Source: Psychrobacter immobilis (GTDB lineage Bacteria > Pseudomonadota > Gammaproteobacteria > Pseudomonadales > Moraxellaceae). Taken from it: a stretch of DNA of 64,000 nucleotides. The translations under genes and the position numbers were made by a program. The notes under the pieces were generated by a model that saw nothing but the letters and a program-made list of their open reading frames with translations, was not told where the DNA came from and did no database searches. Shown piece by piece: positions 51,229 to 60,889 of the stretch. Position 1 is the stretch's first letter. Each line of letters starts with the position of its first letter. The DNA is taken from NCBI RefSeq assembly GCF_904846185.1, contig NZ_CAJGZQ010000016.1:1-64000 (forward strand), written 5' to 3'.

Positions 51229-52503
51229 TTAAGGAGCAGGTTGAATGTCTATTTTAAATTCCCATGAGGTCGCAGTCGTCGCTGAGCTATCAGGGTAATT
51301 GATTTTATCCAAACGCACGCGGGCATAGCTATTGCCTTCAGCGGATCTAATGAGCGCGCCTTGAGCGCTGTCAACCGCTTTGGCATTTAGTTGATGCGTC
51401 ATGCCATTGTAGGTATACCAGCCAAAGTCTAGGTTCGGGAAATTACCCGTATAAGCAGGATTGAGATCCGAGCCTTTACTATCAATGACCCAGCTTCTGG
51501 CACTCATCGGTTTATCGTACACAGCGGTGTTGGTAAGGTCGGTTAAAGTTGCCGCACTACCATCGGTTATAAACTTGCTGACAATGGGCTCACCTTTATC
51601 ATCATAATACCCTATTGGTGTTTTTGATAAGAAGCCACCAACTTTGCCTTTATGAGTGCCAATTGCAGAATCGCCACCATTTAAAATAACACTATTACGC
51701 TTAAAACCAATCTGCCAAGTGCTGTTTTTATCGGTGCTACTTTGTCCTGTGGTTAGATCAAAATAGACCCAGTTATCATTGTTTGAGGCATCGATGGTTT
51801 TCGTCTGCACCTTGTTCGGTAGCGCTGTATCAATCCAGCGCAGAGTAGGGTAGCCCGAGGTTCCAGCATTATTATAGTAGTTGGTAATCTGCATGGCATA
51901 AATAGGCTGCTGGACGCTGCTGTCTGTCATGGCGCTGCTATTATCTGTGGTGACAAGGTAGACACGATTGTTCGGGTAGAGCTGATGGTTGTCTTTTAAA
52001 TTGTATTCAAACCAAGGCTGTGCATCAAAAATACCACCACTACGGTCTTCATTGTAGTGCATGGTAATATCACGACTGGTATCAGGATCTTGAGTTGCAT
52101 TGCTATAACGACTCAGATCTGACCAATCGATTAAACCAAAAACGCCGCCTTTACCATCGCCAGAATCACCACTATTTGACCAAAGCTTGACCGAACGCGC
52201 TTGGTTATCAAACTTGATATCCCATTTATCCTCAGCACACGAGCTTTCAGCTTTGGCATCAAAGTCATAACAGGTCGCAGTATTAGGCGCTAGATTGGTG
52301 ACTTGCCAAGTGGCCGTTTCGCTAAAGCTGGCAGTGCTAACAGGCGGCGTGTTACCACCATTATCGCCATTTCCGGTATTGCCACTACTCGAGCCATCAC
52401 TGCCGCCTCCGCAACCGGTCATGCTGAGTGCTAAAATACTGCCACTAAACAGTAATGCCAATTTGGTCGGCTTGGTGTGAACTGCTGGGAAAATGGGGGT
52501 CAT
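51229..52503 (-). CDS. HmuY-family heme-binding lipoprotein, 424 aa
   Basis: Start MTPIFPAV at 52503 is set by AAGGAAG upstream. Lipobox LALSMTGC (about residues 24-31) followed by a Gly/Ser/Asn-rich linker (GGGSDGSSSGNTGNGDN), then HmuY-like beta-rich domain with WDIKFDNQARSVKLWSN and WQIGFKRNSVILNGG. Anchored in the outer membrane, it probably takes heme from host or environmental proteins and passes it to the receptor encoded just upstream. The two genes are 102 bases apart on the same strand. Confidence 0.82.
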   Translation of the reverse strand: MTPIFPAVHTKPTKLALLFSGSILALSMTGCGGGSDGSSSGNTGNGDNGGNTPPVSTASFSETATWQVTNLAPNTATCYDFDAKAESSCAEDKWDIKFDNQARSVKLWSNSGDSGDGKGGVFGLIDWSDLSRYSNATQDPDTSRDITMHYNEDRSGGIFDAQPWFEYNLKDNHQLYPNNRVYLVTTDNSSAMTDSSVQQPIYAMQITNYYNNAGTSGYPTLRWIDTALPNKVQTKTIDASNNDNWVYFDLTTGQSSTDKNSTWQIGFKRNSVILNGGDSAIGTHKGKVGGFLSKTPIGYYDDKGEPIVSKFITDGSAATLTDLTNTAVYDKPMSARSWVIDSKGSDLNPAYTGNFPNLDFGWYTYNGMTHQLNAKAVDSAQGALIRSAEGNSYARVRLDKINYPDSSATTATSWEFKIDIQPAP

Positions 52504-52605
52504 ATCAGCTTCCTTGAAGGTTGTGGTTTCAGATAGAGGGTACAAAATAAGGGGAAAAATAGCGGTACAAATACATTTGCTTTAGAATGATTGTGAATCA
52601 AAGGC

Positions 52606-54801
52606 TTACCAATGGTAGCTGGCGCCAAGTAACCACTCGCGATTATCAATGGGACGATAGTCACTGGTATCGGTGACAGCGCGCTGCACATCAAAGATAT
52701 TATTAATCGCTGCATACAAGCTCAAGTTTGCAGTTGCGTCATAATTGAGCTTGCTATCGAGCGTCCACCAAGACGGTGAATACGCTTGCTCGCTGGTACT
52801 AATCAGCTGTTTGGATTCATAATTGAGGCGCGGGATCAGCTGTAATTTGTCATTAAGCTGATAATCTAGTGCCAGCATCGCTTTGTGATTGGGCTTATAG
52901 GTCAGCTCGGTATCTGTCACATTGTTATGCGTTTTTAAATAAGCATAGCTGGCTTGCAGTTTGGCGCGCTCGTCCACTTGCCAGTCAAGGCCAATATCGC
53001 CGCCATAAGTTTTGGCACTATCGACGTTCATATATTTATAAATGGCGATGTTAGCGTCGAAGGTAGCGTTGTCCTCGTCGGTCTGAATCAGGTCATCTAT
53101 CTCGTTATAAAAACCATTGACCGTCAAATTCATGGTGTCGCTCAGTTGACCTTGATAGCCGATCTGGTAACTGGTTGAGGTTTCAGGCTGCAAGTCGGGG
53201 TTGCCCATGACTTTATAACCCAAATTGCTATGGTCAAAGACGTAGTAGCGTTCTTTCAGGTTGGGCACGCGATAACCACCGCCAATACTGCTACGAAAGA
53301 CATGGTCACGACCGCTGGCATCCAAATGGTTGTATTTGAGTGATACTTTCGGCGCTGTATGACCACCAAAGTCTTCATCGTTTTGATAGCGAACACCGCT
53401 CAACACTTCCCAGTTATCGCCAATCAGCCAATCATCTTGTAGATATAGCTCACCGACATCACGGCTGACGTCATCGCTGATAAGCTCGCTGACTTGGTTT
53501 TTCGTTTGGCTTAACTTGTCTTGCTGAACCTGACCGCCGACTTGGATAAGATGAAGGTGCTTATCGGATAGCAATAGCTCAGGTAGATCGAGCTGGGCTT
53601 GCGCCAACGTCGTACTAATTTCTGTATCACGGGCACTAGTGATGGCTTGCTGTGTTTTAGTATTGGATTCGCTTTGATATTCCTCATGCAGCGCTTGAGC
53701 GGACAATCGATAAGTCTTGCTGCGATCATCGACATGCGGCGCGATATCAGCGCGTGCACCGACACTAAAGCGCTGCTTGGTGATGTGCTCATCTCTTTGC
53801 TGTGCCAAATAGCGCGGCGCGACATAATAATTAAAGCGACTAATATCATCTTCTTTATAGTGGCTGGCTTCTAGCCAATATTGAGAATTTTTGACCAGTC
53901 GGCTATCGTTGCGGTCATTGTTATTACCTGATGTGTCGTTACCGTCAGGGCGGTAGCTGAGGCGAGCACTGACTTGTGATTGCTCGCTGGCATCTTTTAA
54001 TCTGGGCCATGCTTCATGGTCTAAGCTTAAGCCATCATTATCCAGATACGAGCCTGATAGACGCGCGTGAAAGCGCTGGTTTTTATCCAATGCCCCTTCC
54101 ACGCTGGCTTCTACATAGCGCTTATTGGCATCTAGCTTTTTACCAGATGGATTTTGCTGCCCATTGCTGGCAATCTCGGTGGTGATATGTCCTGTTGCCG
54201 CGCCAATGGGTTTGGTGATGATATTAATGACGCCGCCCATCGCCGCGCTACCAAACTGCGCTGACGCCGCTCCTTGCACCACCTCTATCTGTTCGATATC
54301 CATATTCATATATTGATTCAAGTTTACTGTCGAGCCAGTGCTTGCCGTAATCGGTAAACCGTCAATCAACACCAATACTTGATCACCCGTGAAGCCTTGC
54401 ATGCTGACTTCGTAACCTGTCTTGCCGTGGACTTCACGTAAGTAGACATTGGGCAACAAGGCCAGCGCTTCTTTTAAAGTATGCGCATGGTTGTCATCGA
54501 GCTGCTGGCGACTGAGTACTTGCAGGGCAACTGGCGCATCACTTAAAGCGCGCTCAGAGCGAGTCGCCGTTACCACGATAGGGTCTAAACGCGTGCTCGG
54601 CATGGCTGCATCGTCGGTCATATCACCATTCGTCTCTGCGAAAATTGGCGCTGCTTGGGCTGAAACTGACGTAAATGCAAACAATGCTAATGCCACACTT
54701 ATGGCTAATGGGCTACGACGCAGCAGTGAGGGATGGGTGTTTAGTCCCGTATGAGTCAACGATAAATCAAACGCTAAAATTGACATAAATAAAACAGCCA
54801 T
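52606..54801 (-). CDS. TonB-dependent heme/hemoglobin receptor, 731 aa
   Basis: Signal sequence ending near VSAQA (about 50), TonB box RLDPIVVTATRSER, plug with VEVVQGAASAQFGSAAMGGV, barrel with YRVPNLKERYY and NPDLQPETS, which correspond to the FRAP and NPNL boxes of heme receptors. C-terminal YHW. The ATG at 54801 lacks a clear ribosome site; MSILAF six codons later is possible. Divergent from hmuS with shared Fur-type sites between them. Confidence 0.9.
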   Translation of the reverse strand: MAVLFMSILAFDLSLTHTGLNTHPSLLRRSPLAISVALALFAFTSVSAQAAPIFAETNGDMTDDAAMPSTRLDPIVVTATRSERALSDAPVALQVLSRQQLDDNHAHTLKEALALLPNVYLREVHGKTGYEVSMQGFTGDQVLVLIDGLPITASTGSTVNLNQYMNMDIEQIEVVQGAASAQFGSAAMGGVINIITKPIGAATGHITTEIASNGQQNPSGKKLDANKRYVEASVEGALDKNQRFHARLSGSYLDNDGLSLDHEAWPRLKDASEQSQVSARLSYRPDGNDTSGNNNDRNDSRLVKNSQYWLEASHYKEDDISRFNYYVAPRYLAQQRDEHITKQRFSVGARADIAPHVDDRSKTYRLSAQALHEEYQSESNTKTQQAITSARDTEISTTLAQAQLDLPELLLSDKHLHLIQVGGQVQQDKLSQTKNQVSELISDDVSRDVGELYLQDDWLIGDNWEVLSGVRYQNDEDFGGHTAPKVSLKYNHLDASGRDHVFRSSIGGGYRVPNLKERYYVFDHSNLGYKVMGNPDLQPETSTSYQIGYQGQLSDTMNLTVNGFYNEIDDLIQTDEDNATFDANIAIYKYMNVDSAKTYGGDIGLDWQVDERAKLQASYAYLKTHNNVTDTELTYKPNHKAMLALDYQLNDKLQLIPRLNYESKQLISTSEQAYSPSWWTLDSKLNYDATANLSLYAAINNIFDVQRAVTDTSDYRPIDNREWLLGASYHW

Positions 54802-54955
54802 CGTAAAAAGAGAAAGTAAGAAAGTCGCGTTGCTTAAAGACCTTTTGCTACAAAAAGAGCGATCTAAAGCGACCTTTTCATAGTATTAATTATTAAAGGT
54901 TTGGTTACTTGATTCACTAGATTAAGTAACAAAGCCCAGACATAGTATTTCAAAC

Positions 54956-54992
54956 GATAATAATTATCAAGATGTAAATGATAATTATTATT
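54956..54992. promoter_or_regulatory. Fur-box-like sites between heme receptor and hmuS
   Basis: GATAATAATTATCAAGATG (54956-54974) matches 14 of 19 and GTAAATGATAATTATTATT (54974-54992) 15 of 19 positions of the Fur consensus; together they form an overlapping AT-rich tract as in double Fur sites. They can serve both directions. The rest of 54802-55266 is non-coding, including a CTGTAGTACAG palindrome at 55127. Confidence 0.7.
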
Positions 54993-55266
54993 ATTTACAA
55001 AGTGAAAAAATGTTGCCATAATGATTTCGTCCGAAGCTTAGAGACAAAATTATAAATGATGAACTAGCAGCGATAATTGCTAACAGCCTGCTTGATAAAT
55101 ACACCCTTGCTGCATCATTGCAAGACCTGTAGTACAGCAGGCATTGGTTTTATCAAATATCAATCATAGGCATCGTCGCTGCTATTTTCTGAAGATATTC
55201 ATATCTCAATACTACATAGCCAAGATCATTGGCTTTTTTACTGCTATTTATTTTATGGAGACCATC

Positions 55267-56400
55267 ATGAGTCAACCGTTATCGTTAACCAAAAAAAATA
55301 CTGAGCTGTGGCAACAGTACCAAGCATTAAAAGCAAAGACACCGATGTTATTTCCTACAGAAGGAGCGGCTGCGCTAGGTGTCAGCGAATTTGAGCTGAT
55401 GTTAGCCTCCCCTTATAGCCAGTATATGGGTGATCAGTGCAAAGCTGTATTAAAGCAATTTGAAAAATTTGGTGAAATGGAAAGCATTGTCAGAAACGAG
55501 CTGGCCGTGCATGAAAAAACAGCGCCATATCATAATCTTAAGCTTGGCGAAAAGATGGGATTGGCACTCAATGTGGGTGGTCTAGATTTGCGATTCTTTA
55601 TGTGGCAATGGCAGCATATGCTGGCGGTAGCGGATACTAGCCGCGCGGATAAGCCCTCTTATAGTATTCAGTTCTATAACGCCCAAGGTGCTGCTATCGA
55701 CAAAGTGTATCTACGAGAGTTAAGCGCTGAGACTATTGCACGCTGGCAAGCGATGATTCAGGAGCAGCAGCAAACGGTGAATAATGAGACGCTGACGTTA
55801 GAGGCACAAGAACCACTTAATGACTGGCGTTACAAGGCATTAAGTGAAGATGCGCGCGCGCAGTTACAGCAAGGCTGGCAAGCGATGACAGACGTGCATC
55901 AATTCCACTCATTATTAAAAAATCTCGATATCGATCGTGCTAGTAGCTACCGTCAAGCACCAGAGCAGATGACGCAGCAGCTTGATATTAGCGCGGTCGA
56001 AGCGGTATTTGAGCAAGCGCGTGATGCCAAATGCCCGATTATGATATTTGTCGGTAATAGTGGTCTGGTGCAGATTCAGACTGGCACCGTGCAGACACTC
56101 AAGCGCATGGGCGATTGGTTTAATATTTTAGATAAAGACCATAATAACTTTACGCTGCATTTAAAAGATAAAGCATTGGAGCAAGTATGGAGCGTTAAGC
56201 GCCCAACTAAAGACGGCATCGTGACTTGTATCGAAGGTTTTGATGGTCACGGCGTCAGTATTTTTAGCGTGTTCGGTCAGAGAATTGAAGGCACGCCTGA
56301 GCTTGAAGCATGGCAGCAAATTGTCTCGACGATCATCGAAACGCATTCGTATGCAGAATCCTTAGCAGCAGTTGCAATGGCTGAAGCAGAGAGCGTGTAA
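55267..56400 (+). CDS. hmuS: HmuS/HemS heme-trafficking or heme-degrading protein, 377 aa
   Basis: Start MSQPLSLT at 55267 is chosen for GGAG seven bases upstream; the open frame before it reads as hydrophobic non-family sequence. Two repeated HemS halves; motifs LGVSEFELMLASPY, ALNVGGLDLRFFMWQWQ and GRTS-like FVGNSGLVQIQTG, then WFNILDKDHNNFTLHLKD. Cytosolic heme acceptor that in some species releases iron from heme. First gene of hmuSTUV. Confidence 0.9.
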   Translation: MSQPLSLTKKNTELWQQYQALKAKTPMLFPTEGAAALGVSEFELMLASPYSQYMGDQCKAVLKQFEKFGEMESIVRNELAVHEKTAPYHNLKLGEKMGLALNVGGLDLRFFMWQWQHMLAVADTSRADKPSYSIQFYNAQGAAIDKVYLRELSAETIARWQAMIQEQQQTVNNETLTLEAQEPLNDWRYKALSEDARAQLQQGWQAMTDVHQFHSLLKNLDIDRASSYRQAPEQMTQQLDISAVEAVFEQARDAKCPIMIFVGNSGLVQIQTGTVQTLKRMGDWFNILDKDHNNFTLHLKDKALEQVWSVKRPTKDGIVTCIEGFDGHGVSIFSVFGQRIEGTPELEAWQQIVSTIIETHSYAESLAAVAMAEAESV

Positions 56401-56550
56401 ACCCGTCATAAAAAATCAGCAAATTTTGCGATATTGACACTCACATAACGGATAAGCCATAGCTGTTGTGTGAGTTATTTGGGATGCTTAATACACGTTA
56501 ATGGTTCTGTTAATAGTGTCATTTTTTACGTTAGCAAATTAGGAATGCTT

Positions 56551-57408
56551 ATGTCTTCTGCATTATCAAAAACAGTAATAACTCACGCAGTGATAAATAA
56601 AAAATTGATGAGTCGTGCTATCAGTACTGCGGCTATTATTGGCGCATTTGCCGTGCCCTCACTTTCTGCCCAAGCTTATGATCGTATTGTCGCCATGAGT
56701 CCAGATGTTGCAGACGTCGTGGTGGCACTAGGAGCGACCAATAAGTTGGTTGGTAAAGATGCAACCAATCATAATCCAGCGTTAAAGAATGTACCAGCCG
56801 TGGGTATGCACCGTAATATCACCGCCGAGTCAGTGTTGGCGGTCAAGCCTGATTTAGTGCTCGGCAGTTATATGGTGCAGCCTGCGAGTATTTATCAGCG
56901 CTTAAACGGCTTAAAAGTTAAAGCCGTCAATGTCGCGCCTAAAGAAGAGGTAAGCACCTTTGCCAACAGTATTAAATCTATCGGCAGTTACGTTGATAAA
57001 AAAGCTGAAGGGTCGCAGCTTGCGAAGCGTTGGAATACAGGGATGAGTCCAATGGCAAAGACGGGTAAGCGTTATTTATTAAGTTACGATGGTCGTATCG
57101 TTGCAGGCAAAGGCACGGTAGGGGATGAGTTGATTCGCCGAGCTGGTGGGATTAACGCTGCAAACGTATCGGGGTTAAAACCTATGTCCCGTGAAGGCTG
57201 GCTGGCCGCCAAGCCCGATGTCATTATTATTGCTGATCATAATCAGGAAGTGGTTGGTGGGGTCAGTAAATTTAGTAAGCGTCCAGAGGTTGCAGCAAGT
57301 GCCGCAGGCAAGAAGGGCGGCGTACATTTTTGGCCAGCAGATGACTTTCTGCGTTATGGCTTGCATTCGCCTGACGTCTTAAAAAAGCTGAACGCTGTAG
57401 CAAAATAG
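56551..57408 (+). CDS. hmuT: heme ABC transporter periplasmic binding protein HmuT, 285 aa
   Basis: Start MSSALSKT at 56551 is set by AGGA upstream. Signal peptide to about residue 40 (VPSLSAQA). Type-3 binding protein with YDRIVAMSPDVADVVVALGA and Tyr/His heme ligands expected near VGMHRNITAESV and YGLHSPDVL. GGGV is followed by the typical HFWPADDFLRYG end. Delivers heme to HmuUV; 35 bases before hmuU. Confidence 0.9.
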   Translation: MSSALSKTVITHAVINKKLMSRAISTAAIIGAFAVPSLSAQAYDRIVAMSPDVADVVVALGATNKLVGKDATNHNPALKNVPAVGMHRNITAESVLAVKPDLVLGSYMVQPASIYQRLNGLKVKAVNVAPKEEVSTFANSIKSIGSYVDKKAEGSQLAKRWNTGMSPMAKTGKRYLLSYDGRIVAGKGTVGDELIRRAGGINAANVSGLKPMSREGWLAAKPDVIIIADHNQEVVGGVSKFSKRPEVAASAAGKKGGVHFWPADDFLRYGLHSPDVLKKLNAVAK

Positions 57409-57443
57409 CCTAAGCAAAAATAATTTATCTCATATTCAACAAA

Positions 57444-58442
57444 ATGACATCTCACATGGCAAATACGATTTCTGCTTCTATTCCTACACAAACTAGAAAA
57501 CATAAACATAGCCTCTACTATATTGCTGCCGCTGTCGTATCTTTACTGCTAATTTGGTTGGCGCTTGGTATTGGCTTTGGCGAATGGTCAAGTCCTAGCC
57601 ATCTTGACGATACTATTTGGCAGCTACGCTATCCGCGTGTGGTGACGGCATTACTGGTTGGTATGGCATTGTCAGTTAGTGGTGCAGCATTACAGGCTTT
57701 ATTTGAAAATCCTTTAGCGGATCCAAGTTTAATCGGTACGTCAGGTGGCGCGGCGCTTGGTGTTGTTTTGGTTCTGGCATTGGGATTTGGTGGCATTGGG
57801 ATACCGCTTGCTGCGTTTACCGGAAGCGTGCTGGTGTGCTTGTTTATTCTAGCTTGTCATCGGTTTTTAGGTGGTGGGCAGATGGGCTTGCTGATATTGG
57901 GATTTGTCATCAGTGCTTTTTGTGCTGCGGTGGTCAGCCTAATTTTATTCATGTCTGATGACATGGTGCTGCGCTCCGCGACCAATTGGCTGTCAGGCAG
58001 TATGGCGGAAGCGGGCTTTGTACCGCTGCGATATTCAATTATTTCTATGGTTTTAGGCTTAGCGATTTTATTGCCGTTAGGTCGTCAGCTAGATGGACTG
58101 ATGCTTGGTGAAGCCGCTGCTAAGTCCTTGGGTATCAAAGTGGGTGTGGTTCGTTGTTTGGTCGTGATTGCCTCGGCATTATTAACAGGGGCAGCGGTGT
58201 CTTTAGCAGGTGTCATTGGTTTTATTGGCATGATGGTGCCCAACCTATTGGCTATTCTGTTTGGTGGCGGACGTATGCGCCTCATGATTTGGTCTGGCTG
58301 GCTTGGCGCGATATTATTACTCGTCATTGATGGCGCGGCGCGGCATGTTGCTTATCCAGTGGATGTGCCCGTTGGCATCGTTTTAGCGTTGCTTGGCGGT
58401 CCATTCTTTATTTGGCTGTTTGTGCGTAGTAGCCGCCGTTAA
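57444..58442 (+). CDS. hmuU: heme ABC transporter permease HmuU, 332 aa
   Basis: FecCD family: about nine or ten hydrophobic segments, with RYPRVVTALLVGMALSVSGA, LFENPLADPSLIGTSGGAAL and GVIGFIGMMVPNLLAILFGG, the conserved blocks of the family. Stop codon directly abuts the ATPase leader. No distinct ribosome site before the ATG, so it may depend on coupling. Confidence 0.93.
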   Translation: MTSHMANTISASIPTQTRKHKHSLYYIAAAVVSLLLIWLALGIGFGEWSSPSHLDDTIWQLRYPRVVTALLVGMALSVSGAALQALFENPLADPSLIGTSGGAALGVVLVLALGFGGIGIPLAAFTGSVLVCLFILACHRFLGGGQMGLLILGFVISAFCAAVVSLILFMSDDMVLRSATNWLSGSMAEAGFVPLRYSIISMVLGLAILLPLGRQLDGLMLGEAAAKSLGIKVGVVRCLVVIASALLTGAAVSLAGVIGFIGMMVPNLLAILFGGGRMRLMIWSGWLGAILLLVIDGAARHVAYPVDVPVGIVLALLGGPFFIWLFVRSSRR

Positions 58443-58457
58443 TTGGAGAGAGTGTTT

Positions 58458-59300
58458 ATGTTTCATTCGTATTTTACGGCTACATCAAAGACATCATTAG
58501 CGAGTCGAGACAGTCGTATAAATAGTAGTGATACAGGCGAGCTGTTGTCGATGCAAGATATTCATATCTCGCATGGCCATAAAACATTGTTAAAGATAGA
58601 CAAACTAACCGTGCCAAGCCAAAAGCTGGTCGCCTTTATCGGACCAAATGGCGCGGGTAAAAGCACGTTACTACATACGGTTTTAGGTCAACACACAGGA
58701 ACCGCGCTTAAAACGGATGGTCACATTACGATTTACGGTCAGCCGATCAACGAGGTCATGAATGATGGTCATATCGCTTGGGTTGGACAACATGAGCGTT
58801 TTGAGCTGCCGTTAACGGTATTGGATTATGCGCTGTTAGGAGTCTCGCCAAATCTTGCATGGTATCAGCGCCCAAATAGCCATCATGTTGAGCGCGCGCA
58901 ACGTTTACTACAAGACTTTGAGTTATCAAGTTTGGTCAGTGCCCGCGTGCAAACCTTATCAGGCGGTGAAAAACAGCGCTTGGCTATCGTGCGTGCGCTA
59001 ATGCAAGACACTAAAATCATGATGTTTGATGAGCCGACCAATCATCTTGATATTCGCCATCAGCGTTTTTTACTGCATTATTTGCATAATTTGGTGCGAC
59101 AGCAACGCAAAAGTATCTTGGTTGTGTTGCATGATTTGACCCATGCGCATCGCTATACTGATGAAGTGGTGCTATTAAACGGTGGACAAGTTGTTGCACA
59201 AGGAACGCCTAGTGAAGTGATGACACGCTCGCAATTAAGCGATGTTTATGATGTCGATATTAAGGTGCATCAAACTGAAGATGGTTTGGTGTTTATATGA
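58458..59300 (+). CDS. hmuV: heme ABC transporter ATP-binding protein HmuV, 280 aa
   Basis: ATG 58458 is preferred (GGAG eight bases upstream); TTG at 58443 in frame is less likely. Walker A GPNGAGKST, signature LSGGEKQRLAI, Walker B IMMFDEPTNHLD, switch His in VVLHDLTH. The N-terminal 30 residues are polar and not family-typical, so a later start cannot be ruled out. Last gene of the heme operon, followed by a terminator. Confidence 0.93.
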   Translation: MFHSYFTATSKTSLASRDSRINSSDTGELLSMQDIHISHGHKTLLKIDKLTVPSQKLVAFIGPNGAGKSTLLHTVLGQHTGTALKTDGHITIYGQPINEVMNDGHIAWVGQHERFELPLTVLDYALLGVSPNLAWYQRPNSHHVERAQRLLQDFELSSLVSARVQTLSGGEKQRLAIVRALMQDTKIMMFDEPTNHLDIRHQRFLLHYLHNLVRQQRKSILVVLHDLTHAHRYTDEVVLLNGGQVVAQGTPSEVMTRSQLSDVYDVDIKVHQTEDGLVFI

Positions 59301-59400
59301 TTCTGAGCACTTGAGCCATTATTCCGACTTTACGATAGGCATTTGATGATCAACTTGGCTTTTTAATCTGTATATATCGCACGGATTTATTCGGCAGTAA

Positions 59401-59443
59401 AAAACCCTTCATGCTATATAAATAATAGGATGAAGGGTTTTTT
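59401..59443 (+). terminator. terminator of hmuSTUV
   Basis: AAAACCCTTCAT (59401-59412) pairs with ATGAAGGGTTTT (59430-59441), followed by T residues, 101 bases after the hmuV stop. The loop can pair further (CTA with TAG). Confidence 0.9.
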
Positions 59444-59478
59444 CACATCTTAACTATTGTAGTGAAGCAAATATTTTT

Positions 59479-59523
59479 AATATAACTATGCAAAATATAA
59501 CTATGCAAAATATAACCATACTA
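59479..59523 (+). repeat. three tandem 15-bp repeats
   Basis: Two perfect copies of AATATAACTATGCAA and one altered copy (AATATAACCATACTA) head to tail. Between the heme operon terminator and the export operon; the 347-base gap holds no gene. Confidence 0.65.
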
Positions 59524-59647
59524 ATAGGATAGTTTTCAGTTAATAAATAATTTTAAACCTAAAAAATTTTGCAGTAAACTCGCATAACGATCGGATTTAG
59601 TAGAAACTGTAAACCACTAGGTATTTGTTCTGAACGGGAGAAACTCA

Positions 59648-60889
59648 TTGCGCGCTATTCCTTATAAACTGATTGTTAGCGCACTACTGCTCATCATTGT
59701 TGCGGGATTTTTTGCCTTTCGCTGGTGGCAAGGACCACTATTACCAAGCTATAGAATATCTTCGATGCCTTTGGTGCAGACGGTCGTAGCGACTGGACGG
59801 GTCGTTGCCGTATCAAATACTGACATTGGTAGCGAGATATCAGGTGTCGTATTAGAGCGACGGGTAGCAGAAGGCGAACAAGTCGCTGCAGGAGATTTAT
59901 TATTAGTACTAAGCTCCGATGACGTTGCAGCCCAAGTGCGGCAAGCAGAAGCCGAGTTGGCGGAATTGATTAGTAGCACTCGTCCACAGGCAGCAATAGA
60001 TTTGGCAAATGCCGAAGTAGCGTTGGCGCAAGCTGACCGTAATGTCGAGCGTAGGCGCGAATTGGCTGCTATCTCGGCCATCTCTGATGAGGAAATGGAG
60101 CAAGCGATTCAAGCCCAAGCCCAAGCACGCAATGACCTTGAAAATGCACGCCTGAGAGCGAATGCACTCTCCTCTGGTGGTGTTGAAGAAGATTTATTAC
60201 GTGCTCGTATCGCTGCATTGCAGGCTCAGCTCAATAAAGCGCAAGTACGTAGCAAAGTATCAGGCACTATTCTGACCCGAAATGTAGAAATAGGCGATTT
60301 GGTACAGCCAGGTCAGAGCTTGTTTACTATTGCCCTCGATGGTAAGACTGAAATAAGAGTACCGCTTGATGAACGTAATTTATCTCGGTTGGCTTTGCAG
60401 CAACCGGCTGTTGCTATTGCCGATGCCTATCCAGATAAACCGTTCCCCGTACGTATTAGTTTCATTGCACCAAGTATAGATCCGCAACGCGGTACGGTAG
60501 AGGTGAGATTGTCCGTCGATCCTGTACCTGATTTTTTGCGTCAAGACATGACAGTATCAGTGAATATCGAAACGGATCAACGCGCAAAAGCCTTAGTCAT
60601 TCCTAATGATGCACTAGCCAATGTTAAAGAAGACAGCGCCGAAGTATTATTATTGCGTGATGGTAAAACACAACGTCGAGTAGTGAAATTAGGGTTACGC
60701 GGGCTATCAGCATCAGAGGTGCTCTCAGGACTGAGCGCAGGTGATGAGATATTGGTTGATGCGACAGTCTCACTGGCTGATGGAAAAAGAGTGAGAACCG
60801 CGCTTCAAGCAGCACCTTTTGCCGCTCCTGATGCTGACAAGATAACGACGGTAAGTGATAAGAGCCAAGCAGCGGAGACAGTCAATTGA
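59648..60889 (+). CDS. periplasmic adaptor (membrane-fusion) protein, MacA-like, 413 aa
   Basis: TTG start with GGGAG seven bases upstream. One N-terminal anchor (about 7-23), then barrel-lipoyl halves (VVATGRVVAVSNTDIGSEIS, and SGTILTRNVEIGDLVQPGQS) around an alpha-helical hairpin of about 120 residues (ELISSTRPQAAIDLANAEVA to LRARIAALQAQLNKAQV). Last residues are flexible. Works with the FtsX-like permease and ATPase that follow as a tripartite export or efflux pump; substrate unknown. No outer-membrane channel in the window. Confidence 0.88.
   Translation: MRAIPYKLIVSALLLIIVAGFFAFRWWQGPLLPSYRISSMPLVQTVVATGRVVAVSNTDIGSEISGVVLERRVAEGEQVAAGDLLLVLSSDDVAAQVRQAEAELAELISSTRPQAAIDLANAEVALAQADRNVERRRELAAISAISDEEMEQAIQAQAQARNDLENARLRANALSSGGVEEDLLRARIAALQAQLNKAQVRSKVSGTILTRNVEIGDLVQPGQSLFTIALDGKTEIRVPLDERNLSRLALQQPAVAIADAYPDKPFPVRISFIAPSIDPQRGTVEVRLSVDPVPDFLRQDMTVSVNIETDQRAKALVIPNDALANVKEDSAEVLLLRDGKTQRRVVKLGLRGLSASEVLSGLSAGDEILVDATVSLADGKRVRTALQAAPFAAPDADKITTVSDKSQAAETVN

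Noticed and set aside
59479..59523. CRISPR array
   Set aside because: The 15-bp repeats abut without spacers; no repeat-spacer pattern or cas gene was seen anywhere in the window.
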